Assembly (NCBI GenBank): GCA_028823995.1
Contig: JAPPFD010000032.1
Coordinates: 1 to 64,000 of the forward strand
DNA length: 64,000 bases
DNA from: a bacterium
Lineage (GTDB): Bacteria > Actinomycetota > Acidimicrobiia > Spongiisociales > ZC4RG35
Direction: 5' to 3'
The notes under the pieces are model-generated. The model ran no database searches. It saw only the letters and a program-made list of their open reading frames with translations, and was not told where the DNA came from. Shown here in pieces: positions 24,517-33,506 of this stretch. How positions within the stretch are numbered: position 1 is the stretch's first letter; the number at the start of each line of letters is the position of its first letter. The position numbers were made by a program, and so were the translations under genes.

Positions 24517-25431
24517 ATGTCTGACTATCACCTCCATCTGTACCCCCATCGACTTCATCGGTCCGATCCCGTTCCCGAAGGGTTCCCGGTCGATCTGATC
24601 GAGAGGTACTGCGAAGCCGCCGCGGCGCTGGGAGTGCCGGAGTTGGGGTTCACCGAGCACCTCTATCGGTTCGAGGAGTCGGATCAAGCCCTGGGCCGGT
24701 TCTGGGAGGCCGACCGCGCCCAAGGTCCTGCATACCGGGCCCTGGCCGACTTCACCGCCCGGATGGTGGACTTGGACCGGGTGTTCCGGATCGACCAGTA
24801 CGTGGAAGCCGTGTTGGAGGCCAAGGATCGAGGACTTCCCGTGCTGCTGGGACTGGAGGTCGACTTCATACCCGGAACCGAGGAGGCGGTGCTGGAATTG
24901 CTGTCTCCCTATCCCTGGGACTACCTCCTGGGGGCGGTCCACTGGGTGGGCGGCTGGGCGATAGACACCTCGGAATGCGCCGGCGAGTTCGAGCGGCGGG
25001 GCGTCGAGAAGTCCTGGGAACAGTACTTCGGGCTGGTGCTGGAGATGATCGCCTCGGAGATCGCCGACGTCGTGGCCCACGTCGACTTGTGCAAGAAGTA
25101 CGGGTACCGGCCTTCCCGGGAGCCGCTGCACCTCTACCGGCAGGTGGTGGAGGCGGCGGCCCGGAAGGGGGTGGCGGTGGAGGTCTCCAGCCAGGGCCTT
25201 CGCAACCCGGCCCGCCAGGTCTATCCCTCGCCCGCGTTCTTGGAGATGTTCCGTGAGGCGGGGGTCCCGATCACCCTGGCCAGCGACGGGCACGCCGTCT
25301 CCGAGGTGGCCTGGGGACGGGACCAGGTGGTGGAGGCCGCCCGGGAGGCCGGATACGAGGCTTACCTGCGCCTGGGAGGAGACGCCCGCCAGGTCCCGCT
25401 TCCCGACGAGGTGCGAGGAGGAGGCGCCTGA
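24517..25431 (+). CDS. Histidinol-phosphatase, PHP family
   Basis: A 304-residue metal-dependent phosphatase of the PHP superfamily (HisK/HolPase type), hydrolysing L-histidinol phosphate in histidine synthesis. Metal ligands are found in DYHLHLYPH, GFTEHLYRF, GLEVDFIPG, AVHWVGG, VAHVDLCKKYG and ASDGHAVSEVAWG, in the order expected for the three-metal site. ATG 24517 opens directly at the first motif. Its TGA overlaps the cinA start. Other histidine genes are not in the window except hisS, which is unrelated to the pathway. Confidence 0.85.
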   Translation: MSDYHLHLYPHRLHRSDPVPEGFPVDLIERYCEAAAALGVPELGFTEHLYRFEESDQALGRFWEADRAQGPAYRALADFTARMVDLDRVFRIDQYVEAVLEAKDRGLPVLLGLEVDFIPGTEEAVLELLSPYPWDYLLGAVHWVGGWAIDTSECAGEFERRGVEKSWEQYFGLVLEMIASEIADVVAHVDLCKKYGYRPSREPLHLYRQVVEAAARKGVAVEVSSQGLRNPARQVYPSPAFLEMFREAGVPITLASDGHAVSEVAWGRDQVVEAAREAGYEAYLRLGGDARQVPLPDEVRGGGA

Positions 25432-26675
25432 TGATCGTGGAGGTCATAACCGTCGGCACCGAGTTGCTGCTGGGCCAGATCGTCAACGGCAATGCCGCCC
25501 ACATAGCAAACGTCCTGGCCACCAAGGGGTTCGACGCCCACTTCCAGGTGACGGTCGGCGACAACCCCGCCCGGATGGAGGTGGCGATCGCCACGGCGTT
25601 GGAGAGAGCCGACGCGGTGATCATCACCGGAGGGATCGGGCCCACCCCCGATGACCTGACCCGGGAGGCGATCTGTGCGGTGACCGGCCGTTCCCTGCTG
25701 TTCAGCAATGAATGGGCGGCGGTGCTTCGGGAGCGCTTCGCGGGGATGGGAAGAGAGATGCCCTCCAACAATCTCCGGCAGGCCGAGTACCCCGAGGGCG
25801 CCGAGTTGATCAAGAACCCCAGAGGCACCGCTCCCGGCCTGGCCCTGTCTCACCGGGGCAAGTGGATATTCGCGGTGCCCGGGGTGCCCCGGGAGATGGC
25901 GGGGATGCTTGCCGACGAGGTAATGCCCCGGTTGGCCGAGGCGTCCGGCGTCTCCGAGACACTGGTCAGCAGGATCATCAGAACATGGGGCCGGTCGGAG
26001 TCCCGTACAGCCGAGTTGCTGGAGGATCTCTATCTCCGCTCGGAGAACCCGAGCCTGGCCTATCTGGCCTCGGCCGGAGAGATCAAGGTGCGTGTGACGG
26101 CCAAGGCGGCGGACGTGGGCGAGGCGGAGCGTATGATCGCTCCTCTGTCCGCCGAGATCTGTCGACGCCTGGGACCGGCGGTGTTCGGCTTCGATGATCA
26201 GACGGTCGAGGTGCTGCTGCTGGAGTTGTTGGAGGAGAGAGGGTGGACCATTGGGACGGCCGAGTCCATGACGGCCGGGATGGTGGCGGCCCGAATCACC
26301 CTGACCCCCGGGTCTTCCCGTGTGTTCCGGGGATCGGTGGTGAGCTACGCGTCCGATCTCAAGGAGCAGTTGCTGGGCGTGAGCGCCGAGGCGCTCGGCG
26401 AAGGCGTGGTGTCGGCCCGTACCGCCCGGGAGATGGCCGAGGGGGCGCGCCGGACCCTGGGAGTGGACGTGGGGTTGGCGGTGACCGGATCGGCGGGTCC
26501 CGCTCCGGCCGACCGGCCCGTGGGTGTTGTCTATGTCGGGGTGGCGACGCCTGAGAGGACCGAGACCCGGCGGCTGCAGATGCCCGGAGACCGAGAGCGG
26601 GTGCGCGTCTACACGACCACTGCCGCCCTCCACCTGGCGAGGCTCGGCGTCAGCGGAGCATGGTGGAATCGGTAG
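25431..26675 (+). CDS. cinA: CinA-like protein (nicotinamide-nucleotide amidohydrolase)
   Basis: A 414-residue two-domain protein. The N-terminal MoCF-like COG1058 domain (about 1-170, VGTELLLGQIVNGNAAHIA and ITGGIGPTPDDLTREA) is linked to a C-terminal PncC domain (about 255-414, GTAESMTAGMVAARIT, VVSYASDLKEQLLGV and AVTGSAGPAPADRPVG) that deamidates nicotinamide mononucleotide. The family is associated with NAD salvage and with competence. In Actinobacteria and Firmicutes it often precedes recA, as here. The start overlaps the preceding stop, and the C-terminus overlaps thpR by 16 bases. Confidence 0.93.
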   Translation: MIVEVITVGTELLLGQIVNGNAAHIANVLATKGFDAHFQVTVGDNPARMEVAIATALERADAVIITGGIGPTPDDLTREAICAVTGRSLLFSNEWAAVLRERFAGMGREMPSNNLRQAEYPEGAELIKNPRGTAPGLALSHRGKWIFAVPGVPREMAGMLADEVMPRLAEASGVSETLVSRIIRTWGRSESRTAELLEDLYLRSENPSLAYLASAGEIKVRVTAKAADVGEAERMIAPLSAEICRRLGPAVFGFDDQTVEVLLLELLEERGWTIGTAESMTAGMVAARITLTPGSSRVFRGSVVSYASDLKEQLLGVSAEALGEGVVSARTAREMAEGARRTLGVDVGLAVTGSAGPAPADRPVGVVYVGVATPERTETRRLQMPGDRERVRVYTTTAALHLARLGVSGAWWNR

Positions 26676-27220
26676 GCCGGGTCTTCCTGGCCGTGGACCT
26701 CACGTCCGAGGCCCGGCAGGCGTTGAGCCGGCGGGTGATGGAGATGGCCGGTCACAGGAGGCTCCCTGGGCGTCCCACTCCTCCCCGGAACTGGCACATG
26801 ACCCTTTGGTTCCTCGGCGACGTCGCCAGAGACCGTTTCGAGGTGATGTCCCATCACCTGTCCGAGACTCCCCTCGGCGATGTCTTCCGGTGTCGGTTCG
26901 GGGAGTTGGGGAGCTTTCCCCGCGCTCGGCGGGCCTCGGTCCTGTGGGTGGGGGTGTCGCGGGGATCCCGGTCCCTCTCCTCACTGGCGGCCGGCACGAG
27001 GGAGGCGGTGGCCAGTGCGGGGATCCCGTTGTCGGAGCGGCCCTTTTCTCCCCACCTCACCCTGTCCCGGATCCGTCCGCCCCAGGACGTCCGGGCGCTC
27101 TTGGACTCGGCCCCTTCGGCGGGGGTGGATATGACGGTGAGGGAGGTGACGGTCTTCCGCAGCCACCTGGGCGGCGGCCCTCCCCGCTATGAGGCGCTGG
27201 AGAGGTTCCCCCTGGGTTGA
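26660..27220 (+). CDS. thpR: RNA 2',3'-cyclic phosphodiesterase (LigT/ThpR)
   Basis: A 186-residue 2H phosphoesterase. The two HxT/S-x motifs are HMTLWFLG near 46-53 and HLTLSRIRPP near 133-142. The family hydrolyses 2',3'-cyclic phosphate ends of RNA and has weak 2'-5' RNA ligase activity in vitro. ATG 26660 starts within the cinA 3' end, in another frame, giving a 16-base overlap. Its position between cinA and recA suggests an RNA or DNA processing operon, although recA has its own SOS promoter. Confidence 0.88.
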   Translation: MVESVGRVFLAVDLTSEARQALSRRVMEMAGHRRLPGRPTPPRNWHMTLWFLGDVARDRFEVMSHHLSETPLGDVFRCRFGELGSFPRARRASVLWVGVSRGSRSLSSLAAGTREAVASAGIPLSERPFSPHLTLSRIRPPQDVRALLDSAPSAGVDMTVREVTVFRSHLGGGPPRYEALERFPLG

Positions 27221-27257
27221 GACGGGACGGGGTACGGGCGCCTCGGCCGGAAGATGC

Positions 27258-27286
27258 TTGGTACCGAACGAATGTTCGATTACAAT
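27258..27286 (+). promoter_or_regulatory. recA promoter with SOS box in the spacer
   Basis: TTGGTA (27258-27263) and TACAAT (27281-27286) are separated by 17 bp, and the SOS box CGAACGAATGTTCG at 27265-27278 fills that spacer. LexA bound here would block RNA polymerase directly. The leader to recA is about 115 nt. Confidence 0.75.
27265..27278. promoter_or_regulatory. SOS box (LexA operator) of recA
   Basis: CGAACGAATGTTCG is a perfect inverted repeat of the actinobacterial LexA type (CGAAC-N4-GTTCG). Confidence 0.88.
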
Positions 27287-27406
27287 GTTGGGAAAGAATC
27301 CGGCCCTGATCGCTTGAAGATGCTTCGAAACCGGACCACAATCACGTAGTTTTGTCACAGCGGTCTTATAGCTTGTCTAGGACCGTTCAAAAGAAAGGAA
27401 CCAACG

Positions 27407-28462
27407 ATGGACAGGGAAAAAGCCTTGGAGATGGCGGTGGGCCAGATCACCAAACAGTATGGGAAAGGGGCTGTTATGAAAATGAGCCAGGCTGCCCACG
27501 GGAGGCCGGAGGTGATCTCCACCGGCGCCTTGTCCCTGGATGTGGCTCTGGGGATAGGCGGGATGCCGCGGGGGAGGGTGGTCGAGATATTCGGTCCCGA
27601 GAGTTCGGGGAAAACCACTCTTGCCCTCCATGTGGTGGCCGAAGCCCAACGCAACGGGGGGATAGCCGCTTTCGTGGACGCCGAGCACTGCCTCGATCCC
27701 ACCTATGCCGCGGCTTTGGGAGTGGATGTGGACGAGTTGCTGATCTCCCAGCCGGACACCGGCGAGCAGGCTCTGGAGATTGCCGACATGCTGATCCGCT
27801 CCGGCGCTCTCGATGTGCTGGTGGTCGACTCGGTGGCGGCTCTGGTGCCCCGAGCGGAGATCGAGGGAGAGATGGGCGACTCACATGTGGGGTTGCAGGC
27901 CCGGTTGATGTCACAGGCCCTCCGAAAGCTTGCGGGCTCGCTCAACCGCTCTCGGACGACGGCGGTCTTCATCAATCAGTTGCGGGAGAAGATCGGGGTG
28001 ATGTACGGCTCTCCGGAGACGACGCCCGGGGGTCGGGCGCTCAAGTTCTTTGCCTCGGTGCGGGTGGATGTGCGCCGTATCGGTTCGATCAAGCACCGTG
28101 GCGAAGAAGTGGGCAACCGGATCAGGGCGAAGGTTGTGAAGAACAAGATGGCGCCTCCCTTCCGCAAGGCCGAGTTCGACATCATGTTCGGTAAGGGAAT
28201 TTCCCGGGAGGGGAGTCTTCTGGACGTGGCCTTGGACATGGGCCTGGTGCAAAAGAGCGGTTCGTGGTTCTCCCTCGATGACGACCAACTCGGGCAGGGC
28301 CGGGAAAACGTGAAGCAGTTCCTTTGCGAGAACCCCGAGGTCGCCATGCAATTGCAGGCCAAGATCTATGAACGGGTCGGATTCGGCGTGCCCGGTCTGG
28401 ACTCCGACCGCGAGGTGCGGGCGGTGTTGGACGCCATGGAAGGCGCGGCCTCGGCCCGATGA
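27407..28462 (+). CDS. recA: Recombinase A
   Basis: A 351-residue DNA strand-exchange ATPase and co-protease for LexA. Walker A is GPESSGKTT at 63-71, Walker B is [12 protein letters not shown] near 138-149, and loops L1/L2 and the MAW-type segment [18 protein letters not shown] are intact. It contains no intein. ATG 27407 has AAAGAAAGGA upstream. Expression is under the SOS box described at 27265. No recX gene follows; RNase Y follows with its own promoter. Confidence 0.97.
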   Translation: MDREKALEMAVGQITKQYGKGAVMKMSQAAHGRPEVISTGALSLDVALGIGGMPRGRVVEIFGPESSGKTTLALHVVAEAQRNGGIAAFVDAEHCLDPTYAAALGVDVDELLISQPDTGEQALEIADMLIRSGALDVLVVDSVAALVPRAEIEGEMGDSHVGLQARLMSQALRKLAGSLNRSRTTAVFINQLREKIGVMYGSPETTPGGRALKFFASVRVDVRRIGSIKHRGEEVGNRIRAKVVKNKMAPPFRKAEFDIMFGKGISREGSLLDVALDMGLVQKSGSWFSLDDDQLGQGRENVKQFLCENPEVAMQLQAKIYERVGFGVPGLDSDREVRAVLDAMEGAASAR

Positions 28463-28495
28463 GCCGGACCGGAGGGGGTTCGGCTGGTAAATCGG

Positions 28496-28524
28496 CTGCC
28501 AAGGCCGGCGAGGGCAGCTAAAAT
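28496..28524 (+). promoter_or_regulatory. Putative promoter of the rny operon
   Basis: CTGCCA at 28496-28501 and TAAAAT at 28519-28524 are 17 bp apart, about 90 bp before the rny start and just after recA. It would drive rny-miaB-miaA-dapF. Confidence 0.5.
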
Positions 28525-28617
28525 AAGGTTCGAATCTTGCTAACAATGTGAACCGGGATCCGGGCGCTCTCCCGCGGGGGACAGCCCGGTCAAGACTCGG
28601 TCTGGAATACGCCCCGA

Positions 28618-30159
28618 ATGCCAGTAACTCAAATTGCCTGGGTCGTGGCCCTGGTGGTCACGGTCGTCGTTGTCATAGTCGGACTGATCATTGCCTTGAT
28701 CAGGGTGCGGGTCGGTGGCGGATCGGCTCACGTCGAGGACAAGGTGGCCGAAGCCCGGCTGGAGGCCCAGCGGATCCTTGCCCGGGCCGAGGAGGAGGCG
28801 CGGGCAAGGGCTGAGAAGCAGAGAGCGACCGAGGAGGAGGAACTCGGCCGCCAAAAGGAAGTGGTGGAAGCCCAGAGGGCGCGGATCGCCCAACGGGAGG
28901 AGAGGCTGGAGCAACAGGCCGCCAACCTCGACGAACGGGAGAGGCTGCTCCTCGACCGGGAAGTCGAAGCAAAGAGGCTCAGGGAGGAGGCCCAGGAGGT
29001 GGAGGACCAGGCTTGGAGCGATTTGACTCGCCTTGCAGGCCTTGACCGGAAAGAGGCGCGCCGCCAGATCATGGACAGGGTGGAGCACGAGGCTCGCCGG
29101 GACGCCATGATGTTGATCCGCGACATAGAGATCCGTTCCCGGGAGGAAGCCGAGTGGCGGTCGCGGGGGATCCTGGCGGGAGTGGTGCAGCGCATGTCCC
29201 ATGAGGTGGTGAAGGACGCCACTTCCACGATGATTGAACTGCCCAGCGAGCACATGAAGGGCCGGATAATCGGTAGGGAGGGCAGGAACATCCGCGCCTT
29301 CGAAGCCGCCACCGGGGTGAGCCTGATAATCGATGACAAGCTCCCGGAGGCCGTGGTCCTCAACAGTTTCGACCCGGTGCGACGGGAGGTGGCTCGCCTC
29401 GCCCTGGAAGCCCTGATTGTCGACGGGCGGCTCAATCCGACATCTGTCGAGGAGTCCGTTGCCAAGGCCGAGTCGGAGGTCTCCCATGCCATCCGGGATG
29501 CCGGGGAGTGGGCGTTGTTGGAGGTCAACCTGAGCAAGATGAGACCGGAACTGATCGAGTTGCTCGGCCAACTCCGCTACCGCACTTCCTACGGCCAGAA
29601 TGTCCTCGACCACCTGGTGGAGTCGGCCCATGCCGCCGGGCTGCTGGCCGGCGAGCTCGGAGTGGATCCCGTCCCGGTGAAACGAGCGGCCCTCCTGCAT
29701 GACATCGGCAAGGCGGTGAGCCACAAGCTGGAAGGGTCCCATGCCCACGTGGGCGCCGAGATAGCCCGCCGCCTGGGAGAGGACCCGGAGGTGGTGCACG
29801 GCATCGAAGCCCATCACAACGAGGTGGCGCCCCGCACGGTCCTGGCCGTGCTGGTCCAGGCCGCGGACACGCTGTCGGCGGCCCGGCCCGGCGCGCGGCG
29901 GGAGTCCTATGAGCAGTACACCCAGAGACTCGAGGGTCTGGAGACGATCGCTACTTCCTTTGAGGGGGTGCAGAAGGCTTACGCATTCCAGGCTGGGAGA
30001 GAAGTGAGGGTGCTGGTGGATCCCCGGCAGGTTGACGACCTGACCGCCGGAGCGCTGGCCCGCCAGATCGCCCGCCAGGTGGAGGATGAGATGCAGTATC
30101 CGGGGAGGGTCGAAGTCACGGTCATAAGGGAAAGCCGCTACACCGATTACGCCCGATGA
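28618..30159 (+). CDS. rny: Ribonuclease Y
   Basis: A 513-residue membrane-anchored endoribonuclease initiating mRNA decay. It has an N-terminal transmembrane helix (about 5-28), a long coiled coil (about 38-150) rich in Glu, Arg and Ala, a KH RNA-binding domain around 210-270 (GRIIGREGRNIRAFE) and an HD metal-phosphohydrolase domain with HDIGKAVSH from residue 361 and EAHHNE later. The layout is complete. Its stop overlaps miaB (ATGA). The start ATG 28618 lacks a clear ribosome site but directly opens the membrane anchor. Confidence 0.95.
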   Translation: MPVTQIAWVVALVVTVVVVIVGLIIALIRVRVGGGSAHVEDKVAEARLEAQRILARAEEEARARAEKQRATEEEELGRQKEVVEAQRARIAQREERLEQQAANLDERERLLLDREVEAKRLREEAQEVEDQAWSDLTRLAGLDRKEARRQIMDRVEHEARRDAMMLIRDIEIRSREEAEWRSRGILAGVVQRMSHEVVKDATSTMIELPSEHMKGRIIGREGRNIRAFEAATGVSLIIDDKLPEAVVLNSFDPVRREVARLALEALIVDGRLNPTSVEESVAKAESEVSHAIRDAGEWALLEVNLSKMRPELIELLGQLRYRTSYGQNVLDHLVESAHAAGLLAGELGVDPVPVKRAALLHDIGKAVSHKLEGSHAHVGAEIARRLGEDPEVVHGIEAHHNEVAPRTVLAVLVQAADTLSAARPGARRESYEQYTQRLEGLETIATSFEGVQKAYAFQAGREVRVLVDPRQVDDLTAGALARQIARQVEDEMQYPGRVEVTVIRESRYTDYAR

Positions 30160-31544
30160 GCATGACCCTGCTCGCCAGTCCGGTCCGCAAAGGCCCCCCC
30201 TCTGTCAGGGAGCCCAGGAGGCAGGGCCAGACCTATTACATACGCACCTTCGGGTGTCAGATGAACGAACACGACTCGGAGCGGATCGCAGGCTTGCTCG
30301 AGTCGGACGGGATGGCGCCGGCCGCCTCCCCGACCGGGGCCGATCTGGTGTTCGTCAACACCTGCACCATTCGGGAGAATGCCGACAACCGTCTGTACGG
30401 AAACCTGGGACAGTTGAAGGTCCTCAAAGACCAGCGGCCCGACATGATGCTGGTGGTGGGAGGGTGCGCCGCCCAGAAGGACCGGGAGTTGGTGCGGGAG
30501 AAGGCGCCGTGGGTGGATGTCGTGATGGGTACCCACAATCTGGGTCGGATCCTGGATCTCATGGATCATGCCCAGGAGTGGGGAGGGGTCACCGAGATAT
30601 ACGAATCACTGCACGATCTTCCCTCGCAGTTGCCCACCCGTCGCGAATCCCGGCACTCCGCCTGGGTGACGGTCCAGTTGGGCTGCAACAACACCTGCAC
30701 CTTCTGCATCGTTCCCGCCGTACGGGGCCCCGAGGTCAGCCGCCGACCCGGTGAGATTGTCAGGGAAGTAGAACAACTCGTCTCGGAGGGAGTGGTGGAG
30801 GTCACCCTCCTGGGGCAGAACATAGACACCTACGGGCGGGATCTTGCCTTGAACGGACGCCGCCGCCCCATCTTCGCGGAGTTGCTGCGGAGGGTGGGGG
30901 AGGTCCGGGGGATTCGCCGCATCCGGTTCACCAGCCCTCACCCCGCGGACTTCAGGGAGAACGTGGCCAGGGCCATGGCCGAGACCGAGGCGGTTTGCGA
31001 GCAGTTGCATCTGCCTCTCCAGAGCGGCAGCGATCGGATCCTGGCCAGGATGCATCGCGGCTACAACGCCGAGCGTTTCCTGGCCCGCCTGGCCATGGCC
31101 AGGGACACGATCGATGACCTGACGGTCTCCACCGACATCATCGTCGGGTTCCCCGGGGAGACCGAGGAAGACTTCGAAGCCACTCTGGGTGTTGTCTCCG
31201 AGGCCCGTTTCGACCAGGCGTTCATGTTCATTTTCTCTCCCCGGCCCGGCACCGCCGCAGCGGAGATGGACGACCTGTTCGTGGATCCCGCCGTGGTCAA
31301 AGGGCGCTTCCGGCGGTTGGTGGAGATCCAGAACCGCATATCGGAGGAAAAGAACGCCGAGATGGTGGGGAGGCGGGTGGAGGTCCTGGTGGAGGGGCCT
31401 TCCCGGAAAGACGCCCGAGTAGTGAAGTCCCGCACCCGGGGAGGAAAGATCGTTCATCTCCGGGGAGAATTCCCCGCCGGGACGTTCCTTGAGGCCGAGA
31501 TCACCCTGGCCAGGCGGCATCACATGATGGGAGAGCTGTACTGA
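30156..31544 (+). CDS. miaB: tRNA 2-methylthio-N6-isopentenyladenosine synthase
   Basis: A 462-residue radical-SAM methylthiotransferase that adds a thiomethyl group to isopentenyl-A37 of tRNAs reading UNN codons. The N-terminal UPF0004 domain supplies cysteines in TFGCQMNEHDSE, CTIREN and VGGCAAQK; the radical-SAM cluster motif is CNNTCTFC (Cys177, 181, 184); a TRAM domain ends the protein. The first 25 residues precede the conserved core and the start overlaps rny. The miaA product, which makes its substrate, is encoded next. Confidence 0.95.
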   Translation: MSMTLLASPVRKGPPSVREPRRQGQTYYIRTFGCQMNEHDSERIAGLLESDGMAPAASPTGADLVFVNTCTIRENADNRLYGNLGQLKVLKDQRPDMMLVVGGCAAQKDRELVREKAPWVDVVMGTHNLGRILDLMDHAQEWGGVTEIYESLHDLPSQLPTRRESRHSAWVTVQLGCNNTCTFCIVPAVRGPEVSRRPGEIVREVEQLVSEGVVEVTLLGQNIDTYGRDLALNGRRRPIFAELLRRVGEVRGIRRIRFTSPHPADFRENVARAMAETEAVCEQLHLPLQSGSDRILARMHRGYNAERFLARLAMARDTIDDLTVSTDIIVGFPGETEEDFEATLGVVSEARFDQAFMFIFSPRPGTAAAEMDDLFVDPAVVKGRFRRLVEIQNRISEEKNAEMVGRRVEVLVEGPSRKDARVVKSRTRGGKIVHLRGEFPAGTFLEAEITLARRHHMMGELY

Positions 31545-31552
31545 GCCTTCTG

Positions 31553-32446
31553 ATGGCTGTGGTGGGACCCACCGCCTCGGCCAAGAGCGAGGTGGCCATG
31601 GGCTTGGCCGAGAGAATGGGCGCCGAGATCATCTCGGTTGACTCCATGCAGGTTTACCGGGGCATGGACATCGGTGTGGCCAAGCCTTCGAAGGAGATGC
31701 AGGCCCTGGTCCGCCATCACCTGATCGACCTCGTCGAGCCGGATGAGAACTTCACGGTGGCCGAGTTCCAGAGGAGGGCTCGTCGCCTCATCGCCTCATC
31801 GAGGGTTCCCTTGATCGTCTGCGGTGGGTCGGGCCTTCACTTTCGGGCGGTGGTGGACCCCTATTCCTTCCCGCCGCACCACCCCCGGATCCGGTCCGCT
31901 CTCGATAGGCTTGCTCCCGCAGTGGCCCGCTCCCGGTTGCTGGAGGCCGATCCCGATGCCGGCAGCCACCTCGACCTGCATAATCACCGCCGGGTGGCTC
32001 GGGCCTTGGAGATTTTGAGCCTGAGCGGACGCACTCCTTCGGAACAGGCGGAGGAAGGCCGTCGACTCCAGGTGCAGGGCTATGAACCGTTGATCCCCTT
32101 CCGGGCCGTGGGGCTTGATCCGGGTGAACATGTCGGGGCCCGGGTTGCGGACCGGCTGGCGGTCATGCGAAGAGAGGGATTACTGGAGGAAGTGGCCGGG
32201 CTGGCCGGACGGATGGGCGCAACCGCATCCCAGGCGGTGGGATACCGGCAACTGCTGGCTGTGGTTCGAGGCGAGATCACCGAAGAGGAGGGATTCCGGC
32301 AGACCGAGCGGGCTACATTGGGCCTGGTGAAGAGGCAGCGGACCTTTTTCCGGCGGGATCCCCGCATCCGATGGCTGCCATGGTCCCAGGACCCCGATGA
32401 GAGGCTGGCCATGGCGTGGGAAGCCTTCTCGGGAGTGGTCACATGA
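31553..32446 (+). CDS. miaA: tRNA dimethylallyltransferase
   Basis: A 297-residue enzyme transferring dimethylallyl from DMAPP to A37 of tRNA. The nucleotide-binding loop reads GPTASAKSE at 5-13, with Ala where most members have Gly before the Lys. ISVDSMQVYRGMDIGVAKPS, HHLIDLV, VCGGSGLHFRAVV and HNHRRVARALEI are the family blocks, and RQRTFFRRDPRIRWL closes the protein. ATG 31553 is 8 bases after the miaB stop; the stop overlaps dapF. It acts before MiaB. Confidence 0.93.
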   Translation: MAVVGPTASAKSEVAMGLAERMGAEIISVDSMQVYRGMDIGVAKPSKEMQALVRHHLIDLVEPDENFTVAEFQRRARRLIASSRVPLIVCGGSGLHFRAVVDPYSFPPHHPRIRSALDRLAPAVARSRLLEADPDAGSHLDLHNHRRVARALEILSLSGRTPSEQAEEGRRLQVQGYEPLIPFRAVGLDPGEHVGARVADRLAVMRREGLLEEVAGLAGRMGATASQAVGYRQLLAVVRGEITEEEGFRQTERATLGLVKRQRTFFRRDPRIRWLPWSQDPDERLAMAWEAFSGVVT

Positions 32447-33186
32447 AGTTCTGGAAGATGGAAGGGCTGGGGAACGACTTCGTGGTGGTGGTCGGATCCT
32501 ATTCCTTCTCCGATACCGAGATCGTCGCCCTCTGCGACAGGCGAAGGGGAGTGGGGGCCGACGGGGTGCTGGTGGTCTCCGGACACCGGGATGGGGTGGG
32601 CATGTCGTATTTCAATGCGGATGGCTCCGAGGCCGAGATGTGCGGAAACGGGCTTCGATGCGTGGCCCGACTGGCAGTGGAACTGGGTTTGACCGACCGG
32701 CGGGAGTTCTCGGTCGACACTCCCGAGGGCCTGAGAAGAGTCAAGGTGTCCTCAACGGAAGTGACCGCCGAACTGGGTCCGGTGACGGTCGGGGAACAGC
32801 GGCGCATCGGTGAGCGGGACTTCCATCTGGTGTCGGTGGGCAACCCCCATGCCGTCTCCTGGGTGGAAGACCTGGATGGCATTGGGCTGGCGGCAACCGG
32901 TCAGGCGCTGCAGGGCATGTTCAGTGACGGAATCAATGTGGAGATGGCCAGGGTGGACTCCCCTGGAGGGATATCGATGCGAGTCTGGGAACGAGGGGTG
33001 GGCGAGACCAACGCCTGCGGCACAGGCGCGGTGGCGGCCGCGGCAGCAGGCCTCGCCCAGGGTCTCACCCGGGAGAAAGTGGAGGTGAGACTGGTGGGAG
33101 GCACGGCCCAGGTGACCCTGGAAGGGGGAACATCATGGATCACCGGTCCCGCCCGCTTGGTCTACCGTGGCGAGTGGCCGGGCTGA
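32443..33186 (+). CDS. dapF: Diaminopimelate epimerase
   Basis: A 247-residue PLP-independent racemase converting LL- to meso-diaminopimelate for lysine and peptidoglycan. The two catalytic cysteines are visible: Cys67 in MCGNGLRCVA and Cys192 in TNACGTGAVAAAA. It is shorter than typical members (about 270-280), with loops trimmed between the two domains. ATG 32443 overlaps the miaA stop as ATGA. It converges with lexA across a 320-bp gap. Confidence 0.93.
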   Translation: MKFWKMEGLGNDFVVVVGSYSFSDTEIVALCDRRRGVGADGVLVVSGHRDGVGMSYFNADGSEAEMCGNGLRCVARLAVELGLTDRREFSVDTPEGLRRVKVSSTEVTAELGPVTVGEQRRIGERDFHLVSVGNPHAVSWVEDLDGIGLAATGQALQGMFSDGINVEMARVDSPGGISMRVWERGVGETNACGTGAVAAAAAGLAQGLTREKVEVRLVGGTAQVTLEGGTSWITGPARLVYRGEWPG

Positions 33187-33506
33187 GGTCCCGCCCGAAA
33201 CTCGCGAAAATCCCCCTTCGGGCCCTCCCCCTCCACCACCTTTCCAGGGTCGAACGCGGCCGGTCCAGGCCGGAACGGGCCTGCTGAATAGAAGTCTGAC
33301 CTTCGGCGCGGTCCGGGCGGCGCCGTGAGCGGACCGGCTCGGTGTTTGGCTCTTATCAATGTGGTGGGTTGGTGGGACAAGAGTCAACACTGCCGCCGGC
33401 CGTTTTTTCACAACCTGTGGAGAAGGCCTACCGGGGGCGGTGGAGGTAACGCCTGGGAAGTTGGACATGCCAGAGAGGGACGGCCGGGTCGGGGAGGTCC
33501 GCCCGT
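33187..33506. other. Convergent spacer between dapF and lexA
   Basis: No credible gene. A 51-codon plus-strand ORF starting at ATG 33359 runs to 33514, slightly into the lexA 3' end, but has no recognisable features. TCACAACCTGTGGAGAA near 33407-33423 resembles a DnaA-box pair but deviates from the consensus TTATCCACA. No strong terminator hairpin was found. Confidence 0.4.

Noticed and set aside
33400-33425. Possible replication origin element with DnaA-like boxes
   Set aside because: The match to TTATCCACA is imperfect, there is no box cluster, and dnaA and dnaN (canonical pair) are absent.
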